64,000 nucleotides of DNA. Source: Flavivirga amylovorans (GTDB lineage Bacteria; Bacteroidota; Bacteroidia; Flavobacteriales; Flavobacteriaceae). Position numbers and translations under genes: made by a program. Each line of letters starts with the position of its first letter. The first letter of the stretch is position 1. Location of the stretch: contig NZ_JAUOEM010000003.1 of the NCBI RefSeq assembly GCF_030540875.1, forward strand, positions 186,001 through 250,000, given 5' to 3'. Of this stretch, positions 57,569-64,000 are shown piece after piece. The notes beneath the pieces were generated by a model. That model saw only the letters and a program-made list of their open reading frames with translations, was not told the origin of the DNA and ran no database searches.

Positions 57569-59077
57569 ATGAATTTTGATAGTATTTTTAAATCAAAGCC
57601 GAAAGAAGTGTGTAATCTAGAAGTTTATTTTGACAGTTTTCGAAAAAATATTGTAGGTATTGATCAATATTTTGAATCACCATATGGCAGAAAAAAAGTG
57701 ATTTACGCCGATTGGACTGCAAGCGGTAGGCTATATAGACCTATTGAAGAAAAAATACTAAACGAAATAGGGCCTTTTGTAGCGAATACCCATACAGAAA
57801 CATCTATTACTGGCTCCGCTATGACCCTAGCGTATCATGATGCCAGAAATATTATTAAAAAGCATGTAAATGCGTCAAAAGAAGATGTGCTTATAACCGT
57901 TGGAACAGGTATGACAGGTGCCATTAATAAGTTTCAACGTATTTTAGGATTAAAATTAAACGAGAACCTTAAAGACCATACTGTAGTACCAGAAGCTTTA
58001 AGACCTATCATTTTTGTGTCGCATATGGAGCATCATTCTAACCAAACATCTTGGTTAGAAACGATTGCACGCGTTGAGGTGATCCCTTCAAATGAAGCAG
58101 GTTTACCATGTGCCAAAAATTTGGAAAAGCTAATTGCTAAATATAAAGATTGTCCTATAAAAATTGCTGCTATTACCGGATGTTCTAATGTAACTGGTAT
58201 TAGAACCAATTACCATGAAGTTGCAAAAATTATGCACCAGAATAATGGCTTGTGTTTTGTGGATTTTGCATGTTCAGCACCTTATATCGATATTGATATG
58301 CATCCAGAAGATGAAGACATGTATTTAGATGCTATTACATTTTCTCCTCACAAATTTTTAGGAGGACCAGGAGCTTCAGGCGTATTAATTTTTAATAAGA
58401 AATTATATAAAAATTTAGTACCAGACAATCCAGGAGGTGGTACCGTATCTTATACAAACCCATGGGGTGATCATGATTATATAGACGATATTGAAACCCG
58501 GGAAGACGGTGGAACACCAGGATTTTTACAAGCTATAAAAATTGCATTATCCATTCAACTTAAAGAGAAAATGGGAGTACAAAATATTCTGGATAGAGAA
58601 CATGAGTTGAATGCTATCATTTTTGAAAAACTGAGAGCCATAGAAAATCTAACCATACTGGCACCAGAGCATACAGATAGGCTAGGGGTGTTCTCTTTTT
58701 ATATTGAAGACGCACATTACAATTTAATTGTTAAACTATTAAATGACCGTTTTGGGGTACAAACCAGAGGTGGCTGCTCTTGTGCAGGAACTTACGGGCA
58801 TTATTTATTAAATGTGGACGAACCAACATCTAAGTCTATAGAACAAAAGATATTAGAAGGTTGTTTGATAGAACGTCCAGGTTGGATAAGAATGTCTATT
58901 CATCCTACAATGACTAATGAAGACATCCACTTTATTTGTGATGCTATTAAAGAGGTTGCTGAGTATTATGAAGTTTGGGGAAAAGATTATGAATACAACG
59001 CTATAAAGAATGAATATGTTCATAAGAGTAATAAATCTATTGAAAAAGAGATTACTCAAAATTGGTTTAAATTATAA
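57569..59077 (+). CDS. Class V aminotransferase-fold PLP enzyme (cysteine desulfurase-like)
   Basis: A 502-residue enzyme. ATG at 57569 is preferred to a TTG nine bases upstream. The PLP lysine is K262 in SPHKFLGGPG. Other family blocks are VGTGMTGAINKFQ, HMEHHSNQTSW, FVDFACSAPYIDIDM and the C-terminal GGCSCAGTYGHYLL. The Cys in that last block is where cysteine desulfurases carry their sulfur-accepting Cys. The protein is longer than SufS or IscS and belongs to a less studied branch, so cysteine desulfuration is a possibility only. It follows tlpA by 43 bases and may share its transcript. Confidence 0.85.
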   Translation: MNFDSIFKSKPKEVCNLEVYFDSFRKNIVGIDQYFESPYGRKKVIYADWTASGRLYRPIEEKILNEIGPFVANTHTETSITGSAMTLAYHDARNIIKKHVNASKEDVLITVGTGMTGAINKFQRILGLKLNENLKDHTVVPEALRPIIFVSHMEHHSNQTSWLETIARVEVIPSNEAGLPCAKNLEKLIAKYKDCPIKIAAITGCSNVTGIRTNYHEVAKIMHQNNGLCFVDFACSAPYIDIDMHPEDEDMYLDAITFSPHKFLGGPGASGVLIFNKKLYKNLVPDNPGGGTVSYTNPWGDHDYIDDIETREDGGTPGFLQAIKIALSIQLKEKMGVQNILDREHELNAIIFEKLRAIENLTILAPEHTDRLGVFSFYIEDAHYNLIVKLLNDRFGVQTRGGCSCAGTYGHYLLNVDEPTSKSIEQKILEGCLIERPGWIRMSIHPTMTNEDIHFICDAIKEVAEYYEVWGKDYEYNAIKNEYVHKSNKSIEKEITQNWFKL

Positions 59078-59126
59078 ATGGTTTTATTCATTAAGCGATC
59101 AGCAAAGTCTCTCAATAAGACTAGAA

Positions 59127-59240
59127 TTAACTTATCATTTTCAAAACCTTTACGATTTTTTTATATGCTACGCTCATTTGAGCTTCGACTGTTTTTATAG
59201 AAACCCCCAAGGTTTCGGTTATATCTTTATGTTTCCCCAT
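59127..59240 (-). pseudogene. Relic of an ECF sigma factor gene (region 4 only)
   Basis: The minus strand reads MGKHKDITETLGVSIKTVEA and then QMSVAYKKIVK before a stop after 37 codons. This is the region 4 helix-turn-helix of a FecI-type sigma factor. Compare YKEIAEILGISIKTVENQMG in the module B sigma gene. A stop lies directly before the ATG and nothing of regions 2 or 3 remains. It is a fragment of a third FecI-type gene, ended by a deletion junction near 59240-59258. Confidence 0.7.
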
Positions 59241-59257
59241 TTATCTTTTTTAAAGTC

Positions 59258-59479
59258 ATGGCGACAAAAAATGCAAAAAAAGAATATTTTGACCTAGTGC
59301 TTCCTAAAATTAAAGAAATGATGCTCGCAAGATCAGATTATGCGCTATCTCAATTTATGTATGGATACTTTCTCTATAAATTAGATCGATAGGAAGGAAG
59401 AAGCACAAGCACAATTCTAAAGGATAAAGCATTGATCCTTGATTTTGTTAAAGAGGTGGTACCAAGAAAACTCACTTGA
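59258..59479 (+). pseudogene. Broken small gene with an in-frame stop
   Basis: ATG at 59258 opens 44 codons (MATKNAKKEYFDLVLPKIKE and onward) up to TAG at 59390-59392. The same frame then continues for 28 more codons (ILDFVKEVVPRKLT) to TGA inside the hairpin at 59468-59503. Hydrophilic coding-like composition on both sides of the TAG suggests one decayed gene. I do not recognise the family. It could also be an intact 44-residue protein. Confidence 0.35.
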
Positions 59480-59503
59480 TGATTTTTTATTTCAAGTGAG
59501 TTT
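59468..59503. terminator. Bidirectional hairpin before the Cys-rich protein gene end
   Basis: Perfect 12-bp inverted repeat AAACTCACTTGA (59468-59479) and TCAAGTGAGTTT (59492-59503), with a 12-base T-rich loop. It lies 40 bases past the stop of the minus-strand Cys-rich gene and likely ends its transcript. Confidence 0.65.
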
Positions 59504-59543
59504 AATAAATATTTAGAATTATTCAAACAATATAGAGTTATTA

Positions 59544-59975
59544 TTAATTACATGGTACTGGATGGAAACCACAATAAAGTATGTTGCAATCAAAAAATAC
59601 TGCTGTACCTTGAAAATTACAACAAAAATGACAGCCACTTTCGCACAGAGAGCAATTAGGGTTCAAACTATTATATACAGACATGCAAGCTTCTGAAATT
59701 AATGCTACAGATTCCTCGTGATTCATATCTTTAAGTTGAGGGTACTTTTTTAGCAAAATTTCACCAATAAATTCATCTAAAGCCTTACCCCGGTCATAAG
59801 GGTCGTCTATATTCTGACTCGAATCTTTTATAAATTTTTGAAGATCAACATCAGTAATCAGAGTTTCTAGTGTGATAGGGTTTTCAAGTGATAAAGATTG
59901 TACTTTAATAGGTGTAATTAAAACTAACCCTACAATTAATAAAATAAGATTTGTTCTTAAAGTTTTTGTTTTCAT
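59544..59975 (-). CDS. Small secreted protein with Cys-rich C-terminus
   Basis: A 143-residue protein. ATG at 59975 gives a clean signal peptide (MKTKTLRTNLILLIVGLVLI onward, cleavage after VQS); the longer reading from 59999 adds 8 residues. A helical spacer (about 28-100) precedes a C-terminal block of about 36 residues with eight cysteines, from NCSLCESGCHFCCNF to YCGFHPVPCN. The layout of leader, helical part and compact Cys-rich end resembles secreted antimicrobial-type precursors. It recalls the fulvocin C-related proteins of Bacteroidota, which I know only as a family; I cannot confirm membership. No maturation or transport gene is adjacent. Confidence 0.65.
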   Translation of the reverse strand: MKTKTLRTNLILLIVGLVLITPIKVQSLSLENPITLETLITDVDLQKFIKDSSQNIDDPYDRGKALDEFIGEILLKKYPQLKDMNHEESVALISEACMSVYNSLNPNCSLCESGCHFCCNFQGTAVFFDCNILYCGFHPVPCN

Positions 59976-59999
59976 AATAAAAGATTTAAAAGTTAACAA

Positions 60000-60430
60000 C
60001 CTACTCTATTTTACAGGTTTTCGGTCTTAGCCCTGACTGCAGTTATTGTGAAGATAAGAAATGAAATTTGCTTTTTAGGGATTAAAACTTGCCCAAGAGG
60101 GATAATTTTGTAGCATATAGGAATATAAATACTTGTTTGGGTTACTTAAGTATGTTATTGCCTAATAAATATTTTGTTTAGGCTATAGGTTACTTAACAA
60201 CTGCATAAGTGGTAGTATAGATTAATAATAAAACCACAGATTTAATGAGATTTTTAAATAACAATATTTTAACAGGGACTCTAGTTTAATAGGAAACCTA
60301 GGAGATATAGAAAATATAAAAAAGTATACCACAAAATATGGAAAAACATGTACAAATTATTGAAGATGGTGGGAGTTAGGTGTTTATAAAAAGAATTAGT
60401 CGTTCAGAGAAAATATGTTGTACCATGATA
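60000..60430. other. Non-coding gap upstream of the Cys-rich gene
   Basis: About 430 AT-rich bases. No open frame of note was seen. No TAnnTTTG element was found on the minus strand for the Cys-rich gene. Confidence 0.4.
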
Positions 60431-60459
60431 AAAAAGAGAAGCCACGTACTTCTCTTTTT
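60431..60459 (-). terminator. Rho-independent terminator of the LysR gene
   Basis: AAAAAGAGAAG (60431-60441) pairs perfectly with CTTCTCTTTTT (60449-60459) around a 7-base loop. It starts 2 bases after the LysR stop on the minus strand, and the A-tract gives the T-run on that strand. Confidence 0.8.
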
Positions 60460-60461
60460 AT

Positions 60462-61379
60462 TTAAACATCTGTCTCTAAACTAACTTTATTCGATAGTCC
60501 TGAAACAAAATCAAAAACACGATTCAAAATAGGATTTCTGTTATTCTTGTTCCAAACTATTGAAAGCGTCGTTTTTTGTTTTATTTTAGTTAATTCAATG
60601 AATTTTAGATTTTTATTGTTAATATCAGTTAATGATTTAGGAACCATAGAAATCCCAAAATTATTCTCCACAAGCTTATATATAGAACTTGCATGAATGG
60701 TATTATGAGAAACGATAGGAGAAAAGCCACTGTCATCGAAAATTTGCATCACTTTTTCAAAATAGGTAGCACTATATTTTGGATCGAATAAGATAAATGA
60801 TGCTTCTTTTAACTGATGTAAGCCTTTAAAGTTTTCTTTATTAAGCGTATGATTATTTGGTAATACTAGACAAAAATTTTCTTTTAAAATAGGTTTGATT
60901 TCCAATTCTTTAGGCACTCTGTCCAAACGCACAAAACCTAAATCAATATCAAACGAAAGCAACTCTTCTATTTGTTTATGATTTCCCATTTCTTTTAAAT
61001 TGAAAAGCGCATTAGGATGCTCTTCCTTAAATGCTACTAATAAATGGGGAATTATTTCTTGCATGGCAGACCCAACATAGCCAAATTTTAAATCGCCTTT
61101 TTTACCATCATTCAATAATTTGGCATGATAAAAAGTGTGCTCCAGACTTTTTAAGTTTAACGCTAATTCTTCTTTAAGGTATTCACCAGCCTTAGTGAGT
61201 ATGACTTTTCTATTATGTCTTTCAAATAAAAGAACTCCTAGATCATTTTCCATTTGTTTAATTTGCCTACTCAATCCTGGCTGAGAAATAAATAGACGTT
61301 CCGCAGCTTTTCTGAAATGTAAATCTTTAGCAACTGCTAAAAAATACTTGATATGTCTTAACTCTATTTGATAACTCAT
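60462..61379 (-). CDS. LysR-type transcriptional regulator, divergent from hutHU
   Basis: A 305-residue regulator. The start at 61379 gives MSYQIELRHIKYFLAVAKDL, the usual LysR opening; the longer reading to 61448 would run through its own promoter. The N-terminal helix-turn-helix (about 18-45; FRKAAERLFISQPGLSRQIKQM) is followed by the coinducer-binding domain (about 90-295; GDLKFGYVGSAMQEIIPHLL). It is divergent from hutH with overlapping promoters and an inverted repeat between them, so it probably controls hutHU and itself. The inducer is likely a pathway compound such as urocanate (inference). Confidence 0.92.
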   Translation of the reverse strand: MSYQIELRHIKYFLAVAKDLHFRKAAERLFISQPGLSRQIKQMENDLGVLLFERHNRKVILTKAGEYLKEELALNLKSLEHTFYHAKLLNDGKKGDLKFGYVGSAMQEIIPHLLVAFKEEHPNALFNLKEMGNHKQIEELLSFDIDLGFVRLDRVPKELEIKPILKENFCLVLPNNHTLNKENFKGLHQLKEASFILFDPKYSATYFEKVMQIFDDSGFSPIVSHNTIHASSIYKLVENNFGISMVPKSLTDINNKNLKFIELTKIKQKTTLSIVWNKNNRNPILNRVFDFVSGLSNKVSLETDV

Positions 61380-61401
61380 AGTTATTATTATAAGACTTAA
61401 A

Positions 61402-61448
61402 TGATATTGTTGGTTATCAAATTTAAAAATAACTTTGTTATTCACCAA
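61402..61448. promoter_or_regulatory. Overlapping divergent promoters and LysR operator
   Basis: For hutH (+): TTG at 61407-61409 or 61410-61412 and TAACTTTG at 61430-61437, spacing 20 or 17. For the LysR gene (-): TTG at 61448-61446, 20 bases, TAAATTTG at 61425-61418. Between and over these lies the inverted repeat TGATA (61402-61406), 8 bases, TATCA (61415-61419), a fitting LysR-type site. It touches both promoters. Confidence 0.6.
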
Positions 61449-61458
61449 TTTTTATAGC

Positions 61459-62952
61459 ATGTCATTCAAATACGGTATAGATAATTTAACAGTTAATAAG
61501 GTATTAGCTATTTCTAAGGGCGAATTAAACGCTGTTATTACTGATAAAGCAAAGGAACAAGTAATAGCATGCAGAAAAAAGGTTGAAACCATGGCTGCTG
61601 GTAATAAAGCAGTATATGGCATTAATACTGGATTTGGACCATTATGTGATGTTCAAATCACATCGGAAGAAACTAATAAATTACAAGAAAACCTGTTGAT
61701 TACCCATGCCGTTGGCGTAGGAACTCCTATAGATAAAGAACTTTCGAAAATCATGATGATTTGTAAGGTTCATGCTTTATGCAGAGGGTATTCTGGAGTC
61801 CGACTAGAATTAATTGAACGCATGTTATATTTCATTGAAAATGATTTATTGCCTGTAGTGCCTAAGCAAGGTTCGGTTGGAGCATCAGGAGACTTAGCAC
61901 CTTTGTCACATTTATTTTTGCCATTAATAGGAGAAGGCGAGTTTTGGATAGGAGATAACATTGAACAGGCTAAAATTGGATTAGATAAACATCAATTAGC
62001 ACCTTTAGCGCTGCAAGCTAAAGAAGGTTTAGGCTTAATAAACGGCACACAATTTATTTTAGCCCATGCTATTATTGGTTTGAATAAAATGGCATATTTA
62101 TTAGATTTGGCAGATGTAGCTGGTGCGATGAGTATTGAAGGGTATCAAGGTAGTTCGTCTCCGTTTAGAGATGAATTGCATAAAATACGTCCTTTTAAAG
62201 GTACTATTGAAGTGGCCGAAAGAATGTTTATGCTGCTTTATAAGTCACAGAATGTAGACTCGCATGAAAATTGTGAACGCGTTCAAGACCCTTATTCGAT
62301 GCGTTGCATTCCTCAGGTACACGGCGCTTCCAGAAATGCCTATTACCATTTAAAGGAATTAGCAGAAATTGAAATGAATTCTGTAACCGATAATCCTATT
62401 ATTTTAAGTGACACGGAAGCTATTTCCGGAGGAAACTTTCACGGACAACCTCTAGCCATGGCATTAGATTATGCTTCAATAGCCGCATCGGAATTAGGGA
62501 ATATTTCAGATAGGAGATGTTATTTATTAATAGAAGGTAAGTTTGGCTTACCACGTTTATTAACTACAGGAGGCGGATTAAATTCTGGATTTATGATTCC
62601 ACAGTATACAACAGCAGCTTTAGTAACAGAAAATAAATCATTATGCTTTCCGCCATCAGCAGATAGTATTCCAACATCCTTGGGACAAGAAGACCATGTG
62701 TCTATGGGAAGTATTTCTGGCCGAAAATTCAATCAGATATTAGGGAATATTGACAAAATATTAGCTATAGAATTAATGTATGCTGCACAAGCTTTAGAAT
62801 TTAGACGACCGAACACGTTTTCGGATATCATTGAAGAAAATTTTAAAATTATTAGAGAACGTGTCCCGAAATTAGAAGATGACAGAATTTTAAAAGACGA
62901 TATTAATGCTGTGATTCAATTAGTTAAAAACCAAGCTTTCAATTTAAAGTAG
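61459..62952 (+). CDS. hutH: Histidine ammonia-lyase
   Basis: A 497-residue enzyme converting histidine to urocanate and ammonia, the first step of histidine degradation. The start at 61459 gives MSFKYGIDNLTVNK; a longer reading from 61435 would begin upstream of the -7 element's expected start point. The MIO-forming triad A142-S143-G144 in GSVGASGDLAPLSHL has the same numbering as the classic bacterial enzyme. Other family blocks include YGINTGFGPL, INGTQF, GNFHGQP and VTDNPI. hutU follows 8 bases downstream. Confidence 0.97.
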   Translation: MSFKYGIDNLTVNKVLAISKGELNAVITDKAKEQVIACRKKVETMAAGNKAVYGINTGFGPLCDVQITSEETNKLQENLLITHAVGVGTPIDKELSKIMMICKVHALCRGYSGVRLELIERMLYFIENDLLPVVPKQGSVGASGDLAPLSHLFLPLIGEGEFWIGDNIEQAKIGLDKHQLAPLALQAKEGLGLINGTQFILAHAIIGLNKMAYLLDLADVAGAMSIEGYQGSSSPFRDELHKIRPFKGTIEVAERMFMLLYKSQNVDSHENCERVQDPYSMRCIPQVHGASRNAYYHLKELAEIEMNSVTDNPIILSDTEAISGGNFHGQPLAMALDYASIAASELGNISDRRCYLLIEGKFGLPRLLTTGGGLNSGFMIPQYTTAALVTENKSLCFPPSADSIPTSLGQEDHVSMGSISGRKFNQILGNIDKILAIELMYAAQALEFRRPNTFSDIIEENFKIIRERVPKLEDDRILKDDINAVIQLVKNQAFNLK

Positions 62953-62960
62953 ACAAATAG

Positions 62961-64000
62961 ATGACGTTTCAAGATCAAATATTGCAAGGAATTCCTCATG
63001 TTTTACCTGCTAAAAGAGCATATCCTTTGGATGCAAATAGAGCGCCAAAACGAAAAGATATTTTATCGGTAGAAGAAAAGCAATTAGCTGTTAGAAATGC
63101 ATTGCGTTATTTTCCAAAAGATTGGCATCAGGAACTTGCAGTTGAATTTGCTGAAGAGTTGAAAGAATATGGCAGAATTTATATGTATAGATTCAAACCA
63201 GATTACGATATATACGCCAGATCAATTTCAGAATACCCAGCTAAATCATCGCAGACTGCGGCTATCATGCTCATGATCCAAAATAATCTAGACCCTGCGG
63301 TAGCACAGCATCCAGAGGAATTAATAACCTATGGAGGCAATGGTGCTGTATTTCAAAATTGGGCACAATATCTTTTAGTGATGCAGTATTTAGCAGTCAT
63401 GACAGATGAGCAAACCTTGCATATGTATTCTGGTCACCCTATGGGATTATTTCCTTCTTCTAAAAATGCACCGAGAGTGATTGTAACGAATGGTATGATG
63501 ATCCCTAATTATTCACAACCAGATGATTGGGAAAAATTCAATGCCTTAGGTGTCACGCAATACGGGCAGATGACGGCAGGTTCATTTATGTACATAGGGC
63601 CTCAAGGGATTGTTCATGGCACTACAATTACAGTTATGAATGCGTTTCGTAAAATTTTACCAAAAGGGCAAGATTCAAAAGGAAAAATATTTTTGACTGC
63701 AGGATTAGGAGGTATGAGTGGCGCACAGCCAAAAGCGGGAAATATAGCAGGTTGTATTACTGTTTGTGCAGAAGTGAATCCAAAAGCAGCTACAAAGCGT
63801 TATGAGCAAGGATGGGTAGATGTATTAATTGACAATATAGAAGACTTAATTAGTAGAGTTCAAGAAGCACAAGTCAATAAAGAGGTTGTTTCTATAGCAT
63901 TTATAGGAAATGTGGTAGAGGTGTGGGAGCGATTTGATGAAGACAATATTTTTATTCATGTAGGATCAGATCAAACATCGTTGCACATTCCTTGGACGGG
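62961..64000 (+). CDS. hutU: Urocanate hydratase, 3' end beyond the window
   Basis: The first 346 codons of urocanate hydratase, second enzyme of histidine degradation (urocanate to imidazolone propionate, NAD+-dependent). It starts at ATG 62961, 8 bases after hutH. Recognisable blocks are TYGGNGAVFQNWAQYLL, MYSGHPMGLFPS, TNGMMIPNYS, YGQMTAGSFMYIGPQGIVHG and the NAD-binding TAGLGGMSGAQPKAG. The frame is open to the last base, so the C-terminus with the active-site Cys region is not seen. Confidence 0.95.
   Translation, partial: MTFQDQILQGIPHVLPAKRAYPLDANRAPKRKDILSVEEKQLAVRNALRYFPKDWHQELAVEFAEELKEYGRIYMYRFKPDYDIYARSISEYPAKSSQTAAIMLMIQNNLDPAVAQHPEELITYGGNGAVFQNWAQYLLVMQYLAVMTDEQTLHMYSGHPMGLFPSSKNAPRVIVTNGMMIPNYSQPDDWEKFNALGVTQYGQMTAGSFMYIGPQGIVHGTTITVMNAFRKILPKGQDSKGKIFLTAGLGGMSGAQPKAGNIAGCITVCAEVNPKAATKRYEQGWVDVLIDNIEDLISRVQEAQVNKEVVSIAFIGNVVEVWERFDEDNIFIHVGSDQTSLHIPWT

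Noticed and set aside
59010-59297. A 95-codon plus-strand frame over the end of the aminotransferase gene and the sigma relic
   Set aside because: It overlaps a well-supported gene end, and its composition (Phe/Tyr/Cys-rich) is that of a shadow frame. The minus strand there reads as a sigma region 4.
1-64000. tRNA, rRNA, insertion sequences or prophage
   Set aside because: I looked for cloverleaf-like GC-rich segments, transposase motifs and phage genes and found none that I could support.

Overview
The window is AT-rich, gene-dense DNA from a gliding member of the Bacteroidota, most likely a marine or soil Flavobacteriaceae. Several features support this. There are SusC/SusD pairs with FecI/FecR regulators. 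There is a gliding/type IX secretion (T9SS) cluster around a giant SprB-repeat adhesin. Several intergenic regions carry the Bacteroidota promoter element TAnnTTTG. The lipoproteins and TlpA-like thioredoxins are of the flavobacterial type. I saw no rRNA, tRNA, CRISPR array, transposase or phage gene.

Layout. 1-5.3 kb: a TPR/HisKA_2 sensor kinase, a Crp-type regulator, an unknown protein and an NtrC-type response regulator. 5.5-15 kb: uptake module A, a divergent ECF sigma gene facing fecR-susC-susD, followed by a TlpA lipoprotein, the relic of another one, and a secreted thioredoxin. 15-24 kb: module B, a paralogous sigma/fecR/susC/susD set in the same orientation. It is followed by an inverted-repeat element, a relic of a dsbD 3' end, and a TlpA lipoprotein. 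24-45 kb: a gliding cluster resembling the sprC-sprD-sprB-sprF operon of Flavobacterium johnsoniae. It contains a small exported protein, a beta-helix protein, a T9SS-sorted protein, a PorP/SprF barrel with a long TolA-like repeat and a SPOR-like end, a 4398-residue adhesin, and SprF. 45-51 kb: a TonB-dependent receptor, a Cys-motif/carboxypeptidase-regulatory-domain protein and cydAB. 51-59 kb: an M16 peptidase, DsbD, the TlpA paralogue of the copy at 15 kb, and a class V aminotransferase. 59-60.5 kb: a decayed stretch holding a sigma-factor relic, a broken ORF and a secreted Cys-rich small protein. 60.5-64 kb: a LysR regulator divergent from hutH and hutU (histidine degradation); hutU runs off the window.

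How the parts connect (inference). The two SusCD modules are regulated by cell-surface signalling (STN domain on SusC, FecR, ECF sigma), and both end in thioredoxin-fold proteins. The 51-57 kb cluster supplies a membrane electron donor (DsbD) and a close TlpA paralogue. The dsbD relic at 16.2 kb shows that the dsbD-tlpA pair was copied or moved between the two places.

The most unusual non-coding signal is a hairpin between fecR and susC. It is present in both modules, its stem sequence differs between them while pairing is kept, and the loop octamer is identical (GGTGAGAT on +, AUCUCACC in the transcript).
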